Counted from the first letter of the stretch, positions 43,354-54,753 are shown. The stretch is 64,000 bases of DNA from Pachyseris speciosa (GCA_016490735.1 JAEMWC010000373.1:190001-254000), one strand, 5' to 3'. The notes: generated by a model from the sequence alone, not told the origin. Made by a program: numbers and translations.

Positions 43354-46300
43354 TTATTGTTTCTGGCTATTATAATGTCCATAAGCCAAACTATCTATGC
43401 CATTTTTCAGAATATATCTTTTGTCATCAAAACAGCTGAGTGAAACTTTATTAATTTCATAAGATCCCAACTCATGGTTTTGACTCCTTATGGTTTTCAT
43501 TCTATGATACAACTGTTTATTCTCAAATAAGACATTCTTGTAATCCTCATGAGCTATATCATTTTTAATGACAATCTTCTTGATGCCTTTTGCAGATTTC
43601 CCGCCCTTCTGGTTATCTTAGACATAGCTGTACATCTTGGATCTCAAACCGATGAATTCAGTTATTGGAATTCCAGCAGCCTCATCCTTGAATTTACCAA
43701 TCACTTTTTTGTTGGTTTTATCGAGGAACTGATTGTTTTCGGGATAGTCGCTGTTATCAAATTTATCTTTATTATTCCAAAAATCTTGATACACATCATC
43801 AGCTTCGATTTCATAAGTTAAGCTATCCGTGTCTTTGAATAATAATTTAGCTTTATCTCCATACTTATTTTTGATGTAGTTGTAATGAAAATCATACATC
43901 AGCATTTTGCTTAAGTCCAAGATACACATTCCCACATATGCCGGCCTGTTGAGGAAAGGTGTTTCTTTAATCTTATGCACCGCCACAAGATTTTCATTGA
44001 CGATCTTACTGCTGACAAATGTTGGTTTAGATGTCATTTTCAACAATTTTTTTTCATCCGCCACAAGTCTGACATCAACTCTCTTTCTAAGATTCTCCAT
44101 TGTTTTACCGAAAACTGAATTATTCATGAACTTGAAAAAGTCTTTCTCAAATGCATTTTTAGCACTTGTTCTTTTTACTGTATTAAAATCAATATATTGT
44201 TTCAACCAAGGAGACTGATTGAATTCAAGTACTCTATGAACTTTTGTAACTTTCAATCCAAGATCCACATACAGTTGAAGATTTCTGTCATGAAGAACAC
44301 ACTTCTCCTTATTTTTCAAAGTTGGGATGAGCTTTTGAACTAAGCCAGTTGATATATTATACTTATTTGCAATGTTTTTGCAATATTCTGATAGCATGCT
44401 TTCAGATACTTTAATCTTTTCTGGTCCAAGCGGGTAATCATTGTGTAAATCATGCAACTCTTTCGGGTATTCCAAGTCGACTTCGAGTATCAAACCCTTG
44501 TTGCTATCTTCTTTGTACTTAGCTAGGTCCAACTTATTGATTTTCTTTTCAGTCATCCATCTGAAACCGCCTGTTGGTAGATACTGTGACATAGCCCAAC
44601 CATACAAATTATTAGCATCCAAGTACATGATGTATTTTGAGGGCGCCTTCTCATTATAATTTTTCATGTACTTATTGTTTGATTTTCCATATCGATTGGC
44701 AATATAACTGATTCCACCACGCATGCCCTTTTCAATGAATTGAAACATATCAATATTAGTCAACAATTCTAGTTTGATATCAGTCATCTTTAACATTGCA
44801 TCCCATGATAACCCAGGAGATGTGAAATAATGACATGGGTCTAATTTGTAGTATTCTAGACAGATTTTTCGAAAGTTTTCAAATACATCAGTCAATAGCA
44901 GGATGTCAGATTTAAGGTACAAATCATGATATTAACCCAAATTTTTTATTTTGAAGGTATTCCAAATGTTTTGAGCATGTTGATAATCTTCGTCTCAAAT
45001 ATGCTGTAAAACTCTTCTTTTGATGGTAGCTTTTCATTGAATTTTTCAAATGAATCCATATAGTCATATGGGTAGACTCCCTTTTGAGACATCAAATCAA
45101 GCTTCTCACCTTTGAATTTTTGAGAGGTATATTTTAATGATTCTTTTGGAAGATTACTAACTAGTTTTTCCAAACTGGAGCTCATAAATTGGAAACTGTC
45201 AATGAAGGTTAAATAATTACCAAGCATGAAAGCCATATATTTGTCCATGTTATTAGGAATTGCATTGATGTTCATTTGACACTTTTCACCTTTCTTATTT
45301 GTGTAAGTGTGATTTTTAACTATTTCGCCAATTTCTTGCATAATGAAATGGCTGTCATAACCTCTGAGATTATGGAATATAACAGGAATTTTTTCAGTTA
45401 TTTTAAAATTGAGATTACAATCTTGATGAGCTGATCCTGTATTTTCCAGTAATGTGACAATGATCTCTGACTTTTATATCTGTGTCAGTATACTTTTTAT
45501 CACAAATATGACAACTATCAGCTTTTTGAAATTCCTTTTCATTATCCATTGTCATTTTCAGTGGTTTGTTAAACTCCTTTTTTATAACATTTTTGCAATA
45601 TTCAACTTCATATAACATGGCTTCCATAAATTTGTACACAGCTTTTTCACCTCTATATGTTTTCAGTGATTTGGTGTATTTATCATCATAACAACAAACA
45701 ACCTTGTATCCGTAACCACAGTCTGTATGCTTTTGATAAGCTTTAGTGTATGATTTATCATTATTGGGTTGGCATCCAGACACTTTTTCTGTGATAGCCT
45801 CAAAATCAGCATATATGACGAATGGTACTGGTAGTTGTTTGTGGAAATTATTGAATTTCAATATGTTGTTATCTTTAGTCGGCATTTTAATGGCTTGTGT
45901 ACCATTGATCTGTATGCAGTTTTCTTTGTGATTAATAAGTATTTTTTCAGAAATGAAACACTGCAAACAATGCACACAAAAGTGTTTTCTTTCCTTGTGC
46001 TTCGTTTAATTATACATGAATCTGCCAAAATCTTTAATTAAAACATAGTGTTTGTTTTCGTTTTCTGTGATCAATAGCAGATTTAAACAGTCTTCATTCT
46101 TCTCTTCTGATACATAAATTGGATATGGTTGTTTGTTTTCATAACCAAATACATTGATATTTATACTGTTTTGTTTCTCAGTTTTATTGTATTGTTTGAC
46201 TGCCACTGGAAATTCAATTCCTGAATAATCTAACTTATTAATACATTGTCTGTCAGATTTTTTTATTCTCTGTGGTAATTTAGCTTGTGGATTTAAATAT

Positions 46301-46410
46301 CTGATATGACACCATCTGAAGCATTTATTGTCATCATTCTTCAAATTGATCAATCCCTTCTTGCTGTTTCTGAGTTCTTGCGGCAGCTTAATATATGATG
46401 AACCTTTCAT
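43354..46410 (-). pseudogene. polB: protein-primed DNA polymerase B, multiply broken
   Basis: Family B protein-primed polymerase of Polintons. Pieces from N- to C-terminus: 46410-46006 (WCHIRYLNP region); 45975-45415, same frame after a TAA at 46006, with exonuclease I motif YADFEAI and a CHICDKKY/DHCHITGKY zinc-like site; 45341-44946, whose frame is open back to about 45449 and holds exonuclease II motif NLRGYDSHFI; and 44922-43618 with polymerase motif A DANNLYGWAM (residues 102-110), motif B NNSVFGKTMEN and motif C KDTDS (363-367). A TAA at 43618-43620 interrupts a C-terminal tail open to 43354. Breaks: stop at 46006, frameshift near 45449, lost segment or frameshift at 44925-44990, stop at 43618. 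Not functional. Confidence 0.92.
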
Positions 46411-46439
46411 TGGACATTAAGAAAATGACCATCAACTGA

Positions 46440-47120
46440 TTACACAACCCATCCAGATCCCTCAGATATCCAAACAGCTACCTTGTTTAATATGTTTTGT
46501 TGTGTTGCTTGGAGAGTAGATTTGATTTCATTATTATTTATTATGGTTTGAGTTGGACTGTTAAAATATGCTGTCTTAAACATTATTTCACCATCTGATA
46601 TTTTTGTGAATGTTACCTTTAGTGTTTCGATAAATTTTAGTCCTTTCATTGATTTCAGTAGATTTTTGATGTGTTTTTCAATATCCTTTTGTGTCTTTTG
46701 TAGTTGTATAAGTGGGTCTTTGTTGTTTTTCAACTCAGTTGAGTATGATTTTGTGTAGCCTTTTAGAGCTTTATCAGTTTCCTCTATTTTTGTCTTTTGA
46801 TCAGACACCAGATTTTGATACTTTTTGTCGATCTTGTATGATTTTTTCTTCTCGAAAGGTTCATCAATCTTAAATTGATAAGATATTAGTTTTTGATACC
46901 TTCCATCGATAAAATTTGATTTTTCCTTGATACGTTTCTCTTTTGTCGACACTTTCTTCAGTGCTTTCTCGTGAGAATAAACCACCTTACTTGGCGCCGG
47001 TTTAACCACATTTTGCTTCATCAACATTTTGATAAGCTGAGATTTTGATAATTTTTTAAGATCACTCTTATTCATTTCTATATTATATTTAGATAAATTT
47101 TTTCCAAGACCGAGAACCAT
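46440..47120 (-). CDS. N-terminal part of the polymerase-side gene, starting in the TIR
   Basis: 226 residues from an ATG inside the right inverted repeat (MVLGLGKN, the same start as the left-end gene). Lysine-rich and helical, including KSDLKKLSKSQLIKML, with a predicted coiled-coil character, ending ISEGSGWVV. After its TAA (46440-46442) the frame stays open for a few codons and then shifts at about 46411 into the polymerase fragment, so this was probably the N-terminal region (terminal-protein-like part) of the polymerase gene. The terminal-protein role is inference. Confidence 0.7.
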   Translation of the reverse strand: MVLGLGKNLSKYNIEMNKSDLKKLSKSQLIKMLMKQNVVKPAPSKVVYSHEKALKKVSTKEKRIKEKSNFIDGRYQKLISYQFKIDEPFEKKKSYKIDKKYQNLVSDQKTKIEETDKALKGYTKSYSTELKNNKDPLIQLQKTQKDIEKHIKNLLKSMKGLKFIETLKVTFTKISDGEIMFKTAYFNSPTQTIINNNEIKSTLQATQQNILNKVAVWISEGSGWVV

Positions 47121-47881
47121 CTGGCGCGACTCGGTCTTATTTTAATTTTGGGGATTAACCTTACGCTTTTCCAAGGCGTTAACATTCTTCTTAAACTCAC
47201 ACATCCTCCAATATACTATAGTAATATATCTTTAAGTCATTTAAGGTTGCCCTAAATTAACCGTTTCTCGAGGAATACGGTTGAAAAATGGTTTGTATTA
47301 TAACACTAAAACTATTAAAATTAGCCGTTTCTCCTATAATACGGTTAAAAAATGAAATTATAAGATTTTAATAAATTGGCGGATGAGAAAATAGGACTTA
47401 TTCTTATCAATTTACCATTTTACCTCTTCCCTAAAATAACCATTTTGTGTGTGTATAAAGGAAGAAACTGTTGAAAACAATATTTATTGCCAAAACTATT
47501 GAAAATAGCGTTTTTTCCCCAGTGCAAGGCTTCGCTTGGCAAAAATTATTTTTACTGTTTTTGAAAAATATATAGTTTTCTATTTTTTGACACCATTTAT
47601 ATTTCAGATTGTTGTTACAGATATAATCGACCATTATAAATAATGCGCAATCCAATTTGAGTACGCGCCGAAGCTTCGCTTCTCTTTACTCAAATTTCCC
47701 ACCAAGATTGCGCGTTTTTGATGTTGGGATTTTTCATCCCCTGCTCGAGAGCAAAGCTCTCTGCGCTGCCAAAAATCCCACATCGACCATATATTGAAAA
47801 AACAATTGAAATAAATTTATGGAAAAATAAAAAAATATATAGTTTGAAAAATGATCTCGTACCCCCATGTCCTATACTACT
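47097..47881. repeat. Polinton right terminal inverted repeat
   Basis: 785 bp, inverse of 29235-30048 with about 1-2 percent substitutions by eye and two indels. Ends at CCTATACTACT before the ATTTCA duplication. The low divergence suggests a fairly recent insertion or gene conversion between the repeats. Confidence 0.95.
47106..47138 (-). promoter_or_regulatory. hairpin with a start codon in its loop (right TIR)
   Basis: The same AAGACCGAG/CTCGGTCTT stem as in the left repeat; the loop holds the start codon (complement of 47118-47120). A short upstream ORF in the right repeat (start MCEFKKNVNA) ends before this hairpin, whereas in the left copy it runs through in frame. Confidence 0.65.
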
Positions 47882-47887
47882 ATTTCA
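47882..47887. repeat. target-site duplication of the Polinton, right copy
   Basis: ATTTCA, identical to 29229-29234. The flanking sequences rejoin as one repeat R segment: the left flank ends GTGTAAGCTA and the right flank continues GATTACAGCATCAGG. The related R copy at 23461-23490 reads through without an insert. Confidence 0.93.
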
Positions 47888-48465
47888 GATTACAGCATCA
47901 GGAAGTTTTCAGCTTTTTTGACTAGGCTAAGAATGCAAAAAAAATTATTACAGAAAACCAGTTTCTTACTGTTCACTTTTACATGTGACATTAATTTTAC
48001 CATTTGTTGTTTGATAATAACCAATCAACCTTCACTTACATTGATCAGTTTTAAACAATTTTGTTTTGTTTATTTTGAGATCTCACCATAACATTTCTTG
48101 AATTACTTCATTCTGTGGTGTGTAAATTATTGTACTTAAGTCTGTAGGTCTCTACAAGCATTTTGTATGTGCAAATTTTCCTTTGGAATATTTGTCCTGT
48201 GCAAAGAGGAGGACAAAAAATGACAATGTTTACAACAATATTTCCATCACATGCCACTGACTCTGTATAGTGACCAGGCCCGGTGTTAAGCATCTGAAAT
48301 GACAACTCTTGTCAATTTATTACAAATTTCAGTGCTGTACCCTGCACCTTTTGATAGCAAAATGTTTTAACCACGTGCCTGAAAGATGGTCGATTTATGA
48401 CAAACTTAAATTTCTTACCTATTGTAGCTTTTTCATTCCTTTCTCCTGGCTCGGTGTAGCTTTAG

Positions 48466-48907
48466 GTAAGGTAAGGTAAGGTAGGTAATGTGTATTTATA
48501 TACCGCTCATATCACATAGTCTCATGGCGGTTTACAACACTGGCCGGGGGACTTTACCAGACTGCTTATAACGCAGTTTTACAATTAATGAAGTTGAGTT
48601 ATGAGTGCCCCCGTAATATCAAATTAAGACAGACACTAGGGGTGGTCACTGCCAGAGTTTTGTTACGTCCCTAGTGGTTCTTTTACATCCCACAGAATCA
48701 GAGAATTATGAAGAGTTGTGAGACGGGGCCTACGGTTTATTGTCCTTATCCGAGAAGACTAGAAAGTCTAACCGTTTGTAGATGTCATTACAAAGGCAGC
48801 ACTTTCTCCTCAATTATTTAAAGACCCTGAGTGTTGGTCCGGCCGGGGTTTGAACCCGGGACCTCCCGCACGGTAGTCCGGTGCTCTACCACTGAGCTAA
48901 CCGGTCT
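48466..48907 (-). mobile_element. tRNA-derived SINE with (CTTAC)n tail
   Basis: On the minus strand the head reads GACCGGTTAGCTCAGTGGT (A box region) and later GGTTCAAACCCC (B box). The body is about 370 bp, and the 3' tail is CTTAC repeats. The 7-bp duplication GCTTTAG (48459-48465 and 48908-48914) marks insertion into repeat R, splitting GTGTAGCTTTAG from its continuation TTAGTGATAAG. Confidence 0.9.
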
Positions 48908-49825
48908 GCTTTAGTTAGTGATAAGTCCTGAATTGTATCTGGAATCATATTTGACCTCTTTTTTTCAGTCAGTTTCAACAGAGACTCAAACTCAAAAACA
49001 GAAACAGAAACTTGTGATAGTACCGTGCAAGTTTGTCCATGATTTAGTCGAGTGAATAGGTTCATGGAAGAAGCTTGAATATAAATGAAGGGCTTGGTGG
49101 AAAACTATGCTTAGTGGATTTTTAGGTGAACGCGTTTTTTGGCCCGTGTTTTCTCGAAGACTAAGCGCAGAGCAGCAAAAAAGAATACAGGGCAATGTTT
49201 ACCACATAAAAACAAGCCTGTATGCAAAAAGCCAGCAATTTTGGAGCAAAATAAAAAAAAAAACTCCCAAAAATCCACTTAGCATAGTTTTCCACCAAGC
49301 CCTTCATAAGTCTGTCTTATTAACATTCATGAAGCAATGCCCAAGGGTATTCTTTATTGAAAGCTAAGCGCCAAATGCTCGTAACTGAAGAGTAAAACTG
49401 AAACTGGACATGAAATGATTGACAGGTAGAAAGAATTGTTCCATAGTGTGACGTAGACTAAAAGTTTTGGCGGTTAAAACATCGATACTTACGCGACGTA
49501 TATGTTGGAGCTCCTGACTCGATCCTTGCTAGCTTCTTTGATTTAATCGAATTATGTCAGTTTGCCTGTTCGCTCGGTGGTCGAAGGACATCATGAAGTC
49601 TGTAGACCCGCCAGTCTGACACGGCTGAAAGAAGCCAGTTGTGTTTTCTCTGCTTGCCAAACCATGAAGAGATATATTAATTTGACTCTCTGGTTTGGGA
49701 GAAGAGATTAAGAGCCGGGCAGAAAAAAAAACTCTGAAAGCATCTTTCGTCTAAAAAGCGGCTCTGCTTGCTAGTCTTCGTCCGATTCTGAAAGGTTGCC
49801 GTGTTAGAATTTCCGAAAAGGAGAG

Positions 49826-50143
49826 GTGTTTTCGGAGTTCAGGGCAAAAAACTCAGTGACATTTGCAAAGTGTCTTTCTCTCGCGGAGGGCATAGCATTC
49901 CCACAATTCATTGCGGCCGAAGTGGGCGCTGTCTTGCGGGCCACCGAAGCCGTGAAACACTTCGTCAAAATTCGGAAACTTTACGGAGAATTCATCCGAG
50001 AGAGGGAAATCAGCATGACGAGAAGTCCGTCCGTTTTCGATGAGTATCTTGAAAACAATCCAGGGAAAAGTTGCATTGGTGCGCGTGGCAAATATTACCA
50101 AGGGCGGAATATACTTGTGGTCGGTCGTCGAGTTGTTGTGTAA
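49826..50143 (+). CDS. uncertain ORF inside the composite element
   Basis: 105 codons. The sequence looks protein-like (a mixed hydrophobic/charged stretch FVKIRKLYGEFIREREI) but no family is recognised. It could be a captured host-gene fragment or chance. No splice continuation was established. Confidence 0.25.
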   Translation: MFSEFRAKNSVTFAKCLSLAEGIAFPQFIAAEVGAVLRATEAVKHFVKIRKLYGEFIREREISMTRSPSVFDEYLENNPGKSCIGARGKYYQGRNILVVGRRVVV

Positions 50144-50930
50144 ACACATGTAAAGGAGGTAGCCATGCTTCCGAATTTCAACATATAAATCACTTTTGCG
50201 TCGATCAACTCGGTTATTTTGATTCTATGGAGGCTTGTAAACATCAGCAAAACGTATTTTCAAGCGAGATAAACACCACCGAAAAAGTATTTGCACGCGA
50301 GATATTTTAACAAGTCGTTGTGTTACGCATCAAACGATAGGGATTAAATTTCACATCTTATGCAAATATTTGCGTTTTGAAGCCAACAAAAATAGTGAAG
50401 TATTTTGTTCCAATTTTTTAACTGTCGTCATTTACGTTGATTTGTGATACGATTTTCATTCCACTGGTTCCATTTGAAGACAAAAATGAACCCTTCAAAA
50501 TTGTTTCAAATGACCAAAGCACGCGAAACGCCAGTCAAAGCTGTTTCGAACCGGAAACCGACGGGAAACAGCTTACTCCTTTAATCTCTCTTAATTTTGC
50601 CCTTGAACATCGTTAACTCGAATTTTCGATGTTACTCACGAACAGAAGTTGTTGATATCGGCCAAACCCTATCTTCAAGTAAAAACAGCTGTCCTTATCA
50701 TTTTATTATATTTCTCAGCCGACAGCAAGCTTTTTTAGCACTAAGTTAGAATCAAGTCCGATCCTGCTTTATGCCGTTTTCAACCAAACCACCTTCTTCA
50801 GCACTTTACTTCTTTCCGAAAGAATTAAGAGTCAACCAAGAAACCTGTGCGCTCTTTTCATTTCGGAGGAACCCTTTAAGCTGATTGCCGCTTACTTTAA
50901 CGTTGACGTTGGCAATGCCCTAGGCCGAAC
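50144..50930. other. gene-free cargo of the composite element
   Basis: No recognisable gene; sequence between the uncertain ORF and the telomere-like tract. Confidence 0.35.
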
Positions 50931-51118
50931 CCTATCCCTAGCTCTAACCCTAACCCCAGCCCTAGCTCTAACCCTAACCCTAACTCTAACCCCTAACCCT
51001 AAACCTAGCTCTAACCCTAACCCTAACCCTAGCTCTAACCCTAATCCTAACCCTAACCCCCAACGCTAACCCTAGCCCTAATTTTAACCCTAACTCTAAA
51101 CTTAACAATAACCCTAAA
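50931..51118. repeat. interstitial telomere-like repeat, degenerate (CCCTAA)n
   Basis: About 30 imperfect CCCTAA/CTCTAA units, for example CCCTAACCCTAACCCTAG. TTAGGG is the metazoan telomere repeat. The interior position, inside the composite element, suggests either a capture or an end-joining repair scar. Confidence 0.9.
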
Positions 51119-51596
51119 TCTTTTGAGTGCTGTTTTCAAGTCGGACAAAATCTATGCGCTGGCTTAAGGTTAACCAAGGCTGCTGTGTGCTGTTTTTAAG
51201 TCAACCAAGAATGTTGCGCACTGTTTTCCAGCTAAGGAAGCAAAACACTGGTAATAAGCGCTGAATTTAAAAACTTCGACCATTTCCAAGTCGGATGGGC
51301 ATCGTGTGTGCTGTTTATGAGTCAAAAAGGCACATTGGGCATTGCTTCATGAATGTTCATAAGGCAGACTTATGAAGGGCTTGGTGGAAAACTATGCCAA
51401 GTGGATTTTTAGTTGAAGCGTTTTTTGGCCCGTGTTTTCTCGAAGACTAAGCGCAAAGCAGCGAAAAAGAATACAGGGCAATGTTTACCACATAAAAACA
51501 AGCCTGTATGCAAAAAAACCCAGCAATTTTGGAGCAAAATAAAAAAAAAACTACCAAAAATCCAGTTAGCATAGTTTTCCACCAAGCCCTTCAAAT

Positions 51597-52700
51597 AAAT
51601 TTGAGCAAGGACTGAATTAATCTTTCTTATTAAAAAATATGTTTGGTTATTTGATAAAGCAGTGAAAAAAATGCATTTGGCTAATCAAAATATTTTGTGA
51701 AGCCAACCTAAGCTATTCATGTTTTGCTTAAGAGAATTCTTAGGTTAATAATTGTTCTTAGCTATTTTGGCTGTGCTAAGAGTGAAATAAAGATAAGTAG
51801 TTGTTATCACAGAAAACAACTTTTTTGCAACTAGTTTAACTAATTTTACTGTTGTTATTGTTGTTTGACGCTCACAATGACCTCCACTAACATTGATCAG
51901 ATATTTTTTATTGTTTTGTTTGTTTGAATTCAGCTTAGCATTCCAATCAGATTTAAATTATTTTGATTTGTTTTGTTTTCTGATTGTTTTGTTTGTTTGT
52001 TTCTTTATATTCAGCTTAGCATTTCTTGAATAATATTAATCTATGGTTTGTAAATTGATCGATTTAAGACTGCAGAACCCTTAAAAGCAGTTTTTGGTGT
52101 GGAAATTGTCTTTGAAAATAAATATGTTTGCTTGTGTTCAAAGAAACAGGACAATTTCCTGTTTTCATAACAATTGTGCCATATTGCCTCTGAACAGTTG
52201 ATACTACAGAATCAGCTTTCATGCTAGTGTCTTTTAATTTTTACTATTGTTATTGTTTGATGATCACAATTACCTCCAGTAACATTGATCAGATTTAAAT
52301 TATTTTGATTTGGTTTTTTTTTTGTATCTACTCAGCATTTCTTGAATAATATTAATCTATGGTTTCTAAATTGATCGATTTAAGACTGCAGCAGTTTTTG
52401 GTGTGGAAATTGTCTTTGCAAATAAATGTTTGCTTGTGTTCAAAGGAGGACAAATAATATTATGACATCTTGGCTAGTTATACACTGTATGTATATATGC
52501 CACTGGCTCTGATCAGTGGTGGCATGCATGAAAACAAATTTTATGTGTCATTAGTCAGTTATTTGTGCCGGCATTAACAAACACAACTAGGGAAAAAATA
52601 TATATGTGCCTGTAACTACAATGTGCATTTGCTTATAATTGGAATATGTGATTATAGCCAGATTTGAATAAGCCTAATTTGTAATTTGTGGCAAAAAATT
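51597..52700. repeat. repeat R segment after the composite element
   Basis: Continues repeat R (AAGGACTGAATTAA, then TTGATAAAGCAGTG). It includes internally duplicated blocks: GATTTAAGACTGCAG, GATCAGATTTAAATTA and a TGTCTTTG(A/C)AAATAAAT motif each occur twice. Similar blocks occur at 24340-24970 in copy 1. Confidence 0.6.
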
Positions 52701-53271
52701 TGGTCAAGTTGACAAATGATGAGGCCTGCAGCATATGAGATGCACATTTTGCATTGATGTGATGCAGAACCATGAACAGCTTCACACTGTACAAAATTTG
52801 CCCAAGTTTGTTACTGATCCTTTTTGGTAAATTATGTAAAACTATCCAAACAAAATTAGGTTATAGCAACCTATTGGTTTTTGTGTCTTAACTGAAGAGT
52901 TTGCCTTCATAATTATCTGTTTTTAATTAATAATGAAATTAATTCTACTGTGACATGATGTTGTATCTCAAAAAGGACAGTGATGTTTAACATTAATATG
53001 AAGACATAATTGTTAATGCTAGTAGTGTGAGGGTAACCAAGCAAAGCATTGTGACAATGGGGATTGGTGTCTTTGAATGTGTGGTTCCACAAAGTATGCA
53101 TACCTCCCCTATGGAAGGTTTTTCGGTTTTTCGGTTTGCAATGGCCCCAACCCTCTGGAATTTCCAATTTACAGGAACTCCATACATTTCAATCAAAAGT
53201 TTTGGTTTTGCCAACCCCCCCCCCCCCCTCCCCTTTGTAATTTCCAAATATGAGAACTTATACAGTGTAAA
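52700..53271. other. distal part of repeat R, no gene
   Basis: Gene-free. The last bases before the end motif (AAATATGAGAACTTA) match those before the end of copy 1 at about 27250. Confidence 0.45.
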
Positions 53272-53289
53272 ATAATTATAATTTACTTT

Positions 53290-53345
53290 CACCGGTTCCA
53301 CTTATAATAATGATAATAATAATAAATAAATAATGATGATGATGT
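53290..53345. repeat. (TAA/TGA)n microsatellite
   Basis: Imperfect AAT and GAT triplets immediately following the end of repeat R. Confidence 0.7.
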
Positions 53346-54510
53346 GGTCGTATAATCATCTCTAAGAAGAAGAACAGAGACGAAGACAATAAGAGACCAA
53401 GTGGCAAGGAGGGGATGGACATGACTTGCCCATGTCCTCTAAACTGCTAACAGTCCCTTTCTGGTCCTCGCTCCAGTCCAGGAAGGGTCTGCTAACAGGC
53501 TACATGTCCTCAGATTCAACTATCACTCGCATCCATGCATTGCTCTCAGCCGGCTTCCAGGAAAGCGAAAACAGGGTCAACCGCAGGTGACATGAAGAAG
53601 GACAGTGAAAAGGGATCCCATGAAGAGAGTGCGGGGCCCAATTCTCCACTAGGAGAATATGGCAGATTGAAACAGGTTTTGATCACAGGGAAGAAGACGC
53701 TAACTCATAAGGAAAACATTGTCTGGATTTGAAAAATATTGCCCACATTAGAAAAAATGTTTAGACAGTTTTTCCATCAACAACACTTTCTCCGGGCACT
53801 TTCTATCCGAAAGTTCAGGAGTACCCAACGGATCCGCTCCTTAAATTATCCGCTCCCCGGGGAATTATTTTGCTGGCTGGAACCTAGATAAGGGATAAGA
53901 AACTTTAGCTGGGAATGTAGCTAAAACGCTTTTCTTGCTGTGGTTTTTAGTTCAAATGTAGATGCTGGCTGGGAAAAATTAGCACTTCCCTTGTGGCTTC
54001 CTGCAGCTTTTGAAAGTGGGTTCTGGCTAATTTAGTCGGCAGTTATATGATAGCTATTCAGGAAAATCCAAAGATGGCGGTTTTCAGAGTGACAAGTCCG
54101 CCTGCACCGCAGGCTTGTGCAAAGAGGGCGTGTACGAAATTGAAAGCGCAAAATGGGCGTATACAAAATGTCAAACCGACAGGACGAGTTGCCTATATTT
54201 AACAATTAGTTTATGAGCTCGAGATTTCTATCGCGCATAGAAATAGAGTGCGAATAATATAATTGTTTTAGTATAAGCCTACTAGTCGTTCAAAACTAAA
54301 CAAGTAATTTATCTAAATCCTCCTCGAAGACACTTGGAAAACGTGAAGAAGCGACCGCCATTTTGTAGACAACCACTACTCACTAAATATCACAGAAAAG
54401 ATAGCGAGTAGCGTGGCCAATCAGAGTACGGCATTCGTGATAGAACGCTAGTAGATACTAATTACTCGGGCGAGGAACGCCGCCCGAGTCTGAAAATGAG
54501 CTCCTTTTTT
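53346..54510. other. gene-free stretch
   Basis: Short ORFs only; nothing recognised. Confidence 0.35.
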
Positions 54511-54540
54511 GTTCGTCGTCGTCGTCGTCGTCGTCGTCGA
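54511..54540. repeat. (CGT)n microsatellite
   Basis: About ten GTC/CGT triplets. Confidence 0.9.
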
Positions 54541-54643
54541 GTTTCATCCACAAAGCTTACTTCCGAAGTTTCTGCGCAAGCGCTTACTAGTAATGTTCAT
54601 TTTGGAATAAGTAAAGTTTTTTTTACCTAATTAGCTATTCTGA

Positions 54644-54717
54644 ATGACCGTGGCCTAGCGGTCATCTTCACCACATTTGATGCAAATGTTCCGGGTTAGA
54701 TTCCCGCTATCGACACC
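54644..54717 (+). other. tRNA-like sequence, probably a SINE head or tRNA relic
   Basis: TGGCCTAGCGGTCATC resembles an A box and CGGGTTAGATTCCCG a degenerate B box with a T-arm-like stem. A 7-base anticodon-like loop has G where the invariant U33 should be. It is followed by T-runs. A working tRNA is unlikely. Confidence 0.4.

Positions 54718-54753
<36 letters not shown>

Larger units (their letters stand above)
29235..47881. mobile_element. Maverick/Polinton, 18.6 kb, complete ends
   Basis: Long inverted repeats beginning AGTAGTATAGG and ending with its inverse, the AG...CT termini expected of Polintons. A perfect ATTTCA duplication flanks it. It encodes a protein-primed polymerase B, RVE integrase, packaging ATPase, adenain-type protease and capsid proteins, the defining gene set of Polintons/adintoviruses. 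It is clearly more AT-rich than its flanks. Minus-strand genes occupy 30.7-35.1 kb and 43.4-47.1 kb; plus-strand genes occupy 30.0-30.7 and 35.1-43.3 kb. Several genes are broken, so this copy is probably not autonomous. Confidence 0.97.
49087..51592. mobile_element. composite element bounded by two MITE copies
   Basis: Each end is a ~220-bp MITE (49087-49305 and 51373-51592) with perfect inverted ends GAAGGGCTTGGTGGAAAAC. The whole 2.5-kb unit is flanked by AAAT (49083-49086, 51593-51596), and R copy 1 at 23370-23384 shows the uninterrupted TATAAATAAATTTG. A further inverted pair lies just inside (49306-49350 and 51328-51372). So the two MITEs appear to have moved as one unit with cargo. The cargo includes a possible coding stretch and telomere-like repeats. 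Confidence 0.75.
27321..53289. repeat. large repeat R, copy 2, host of nested insertions
   Basis: Starts with the same AAAAGTAAATTATAATTAT as copy 1 and ends with the inverse at 53272-53289. Subtracting the Polinton, a SINE and the composite element leaves about 4.4 kb. An R sub-segment is duplicated within it (47888-48420 and 48455 onwards resemble successive parts of 23.1-24.2 kb). The common boundary between copies 1 and 2 (27293/27321) suggests tandem insertion or recombination. Confidence 0.5.

Noticed and set aside
54644..54717. Possible functional tRNA gene
   Set aside because: The anticodon loop lacks the invariant U33 and the B box is degenerate; better seen as a tRNA-derived relic.
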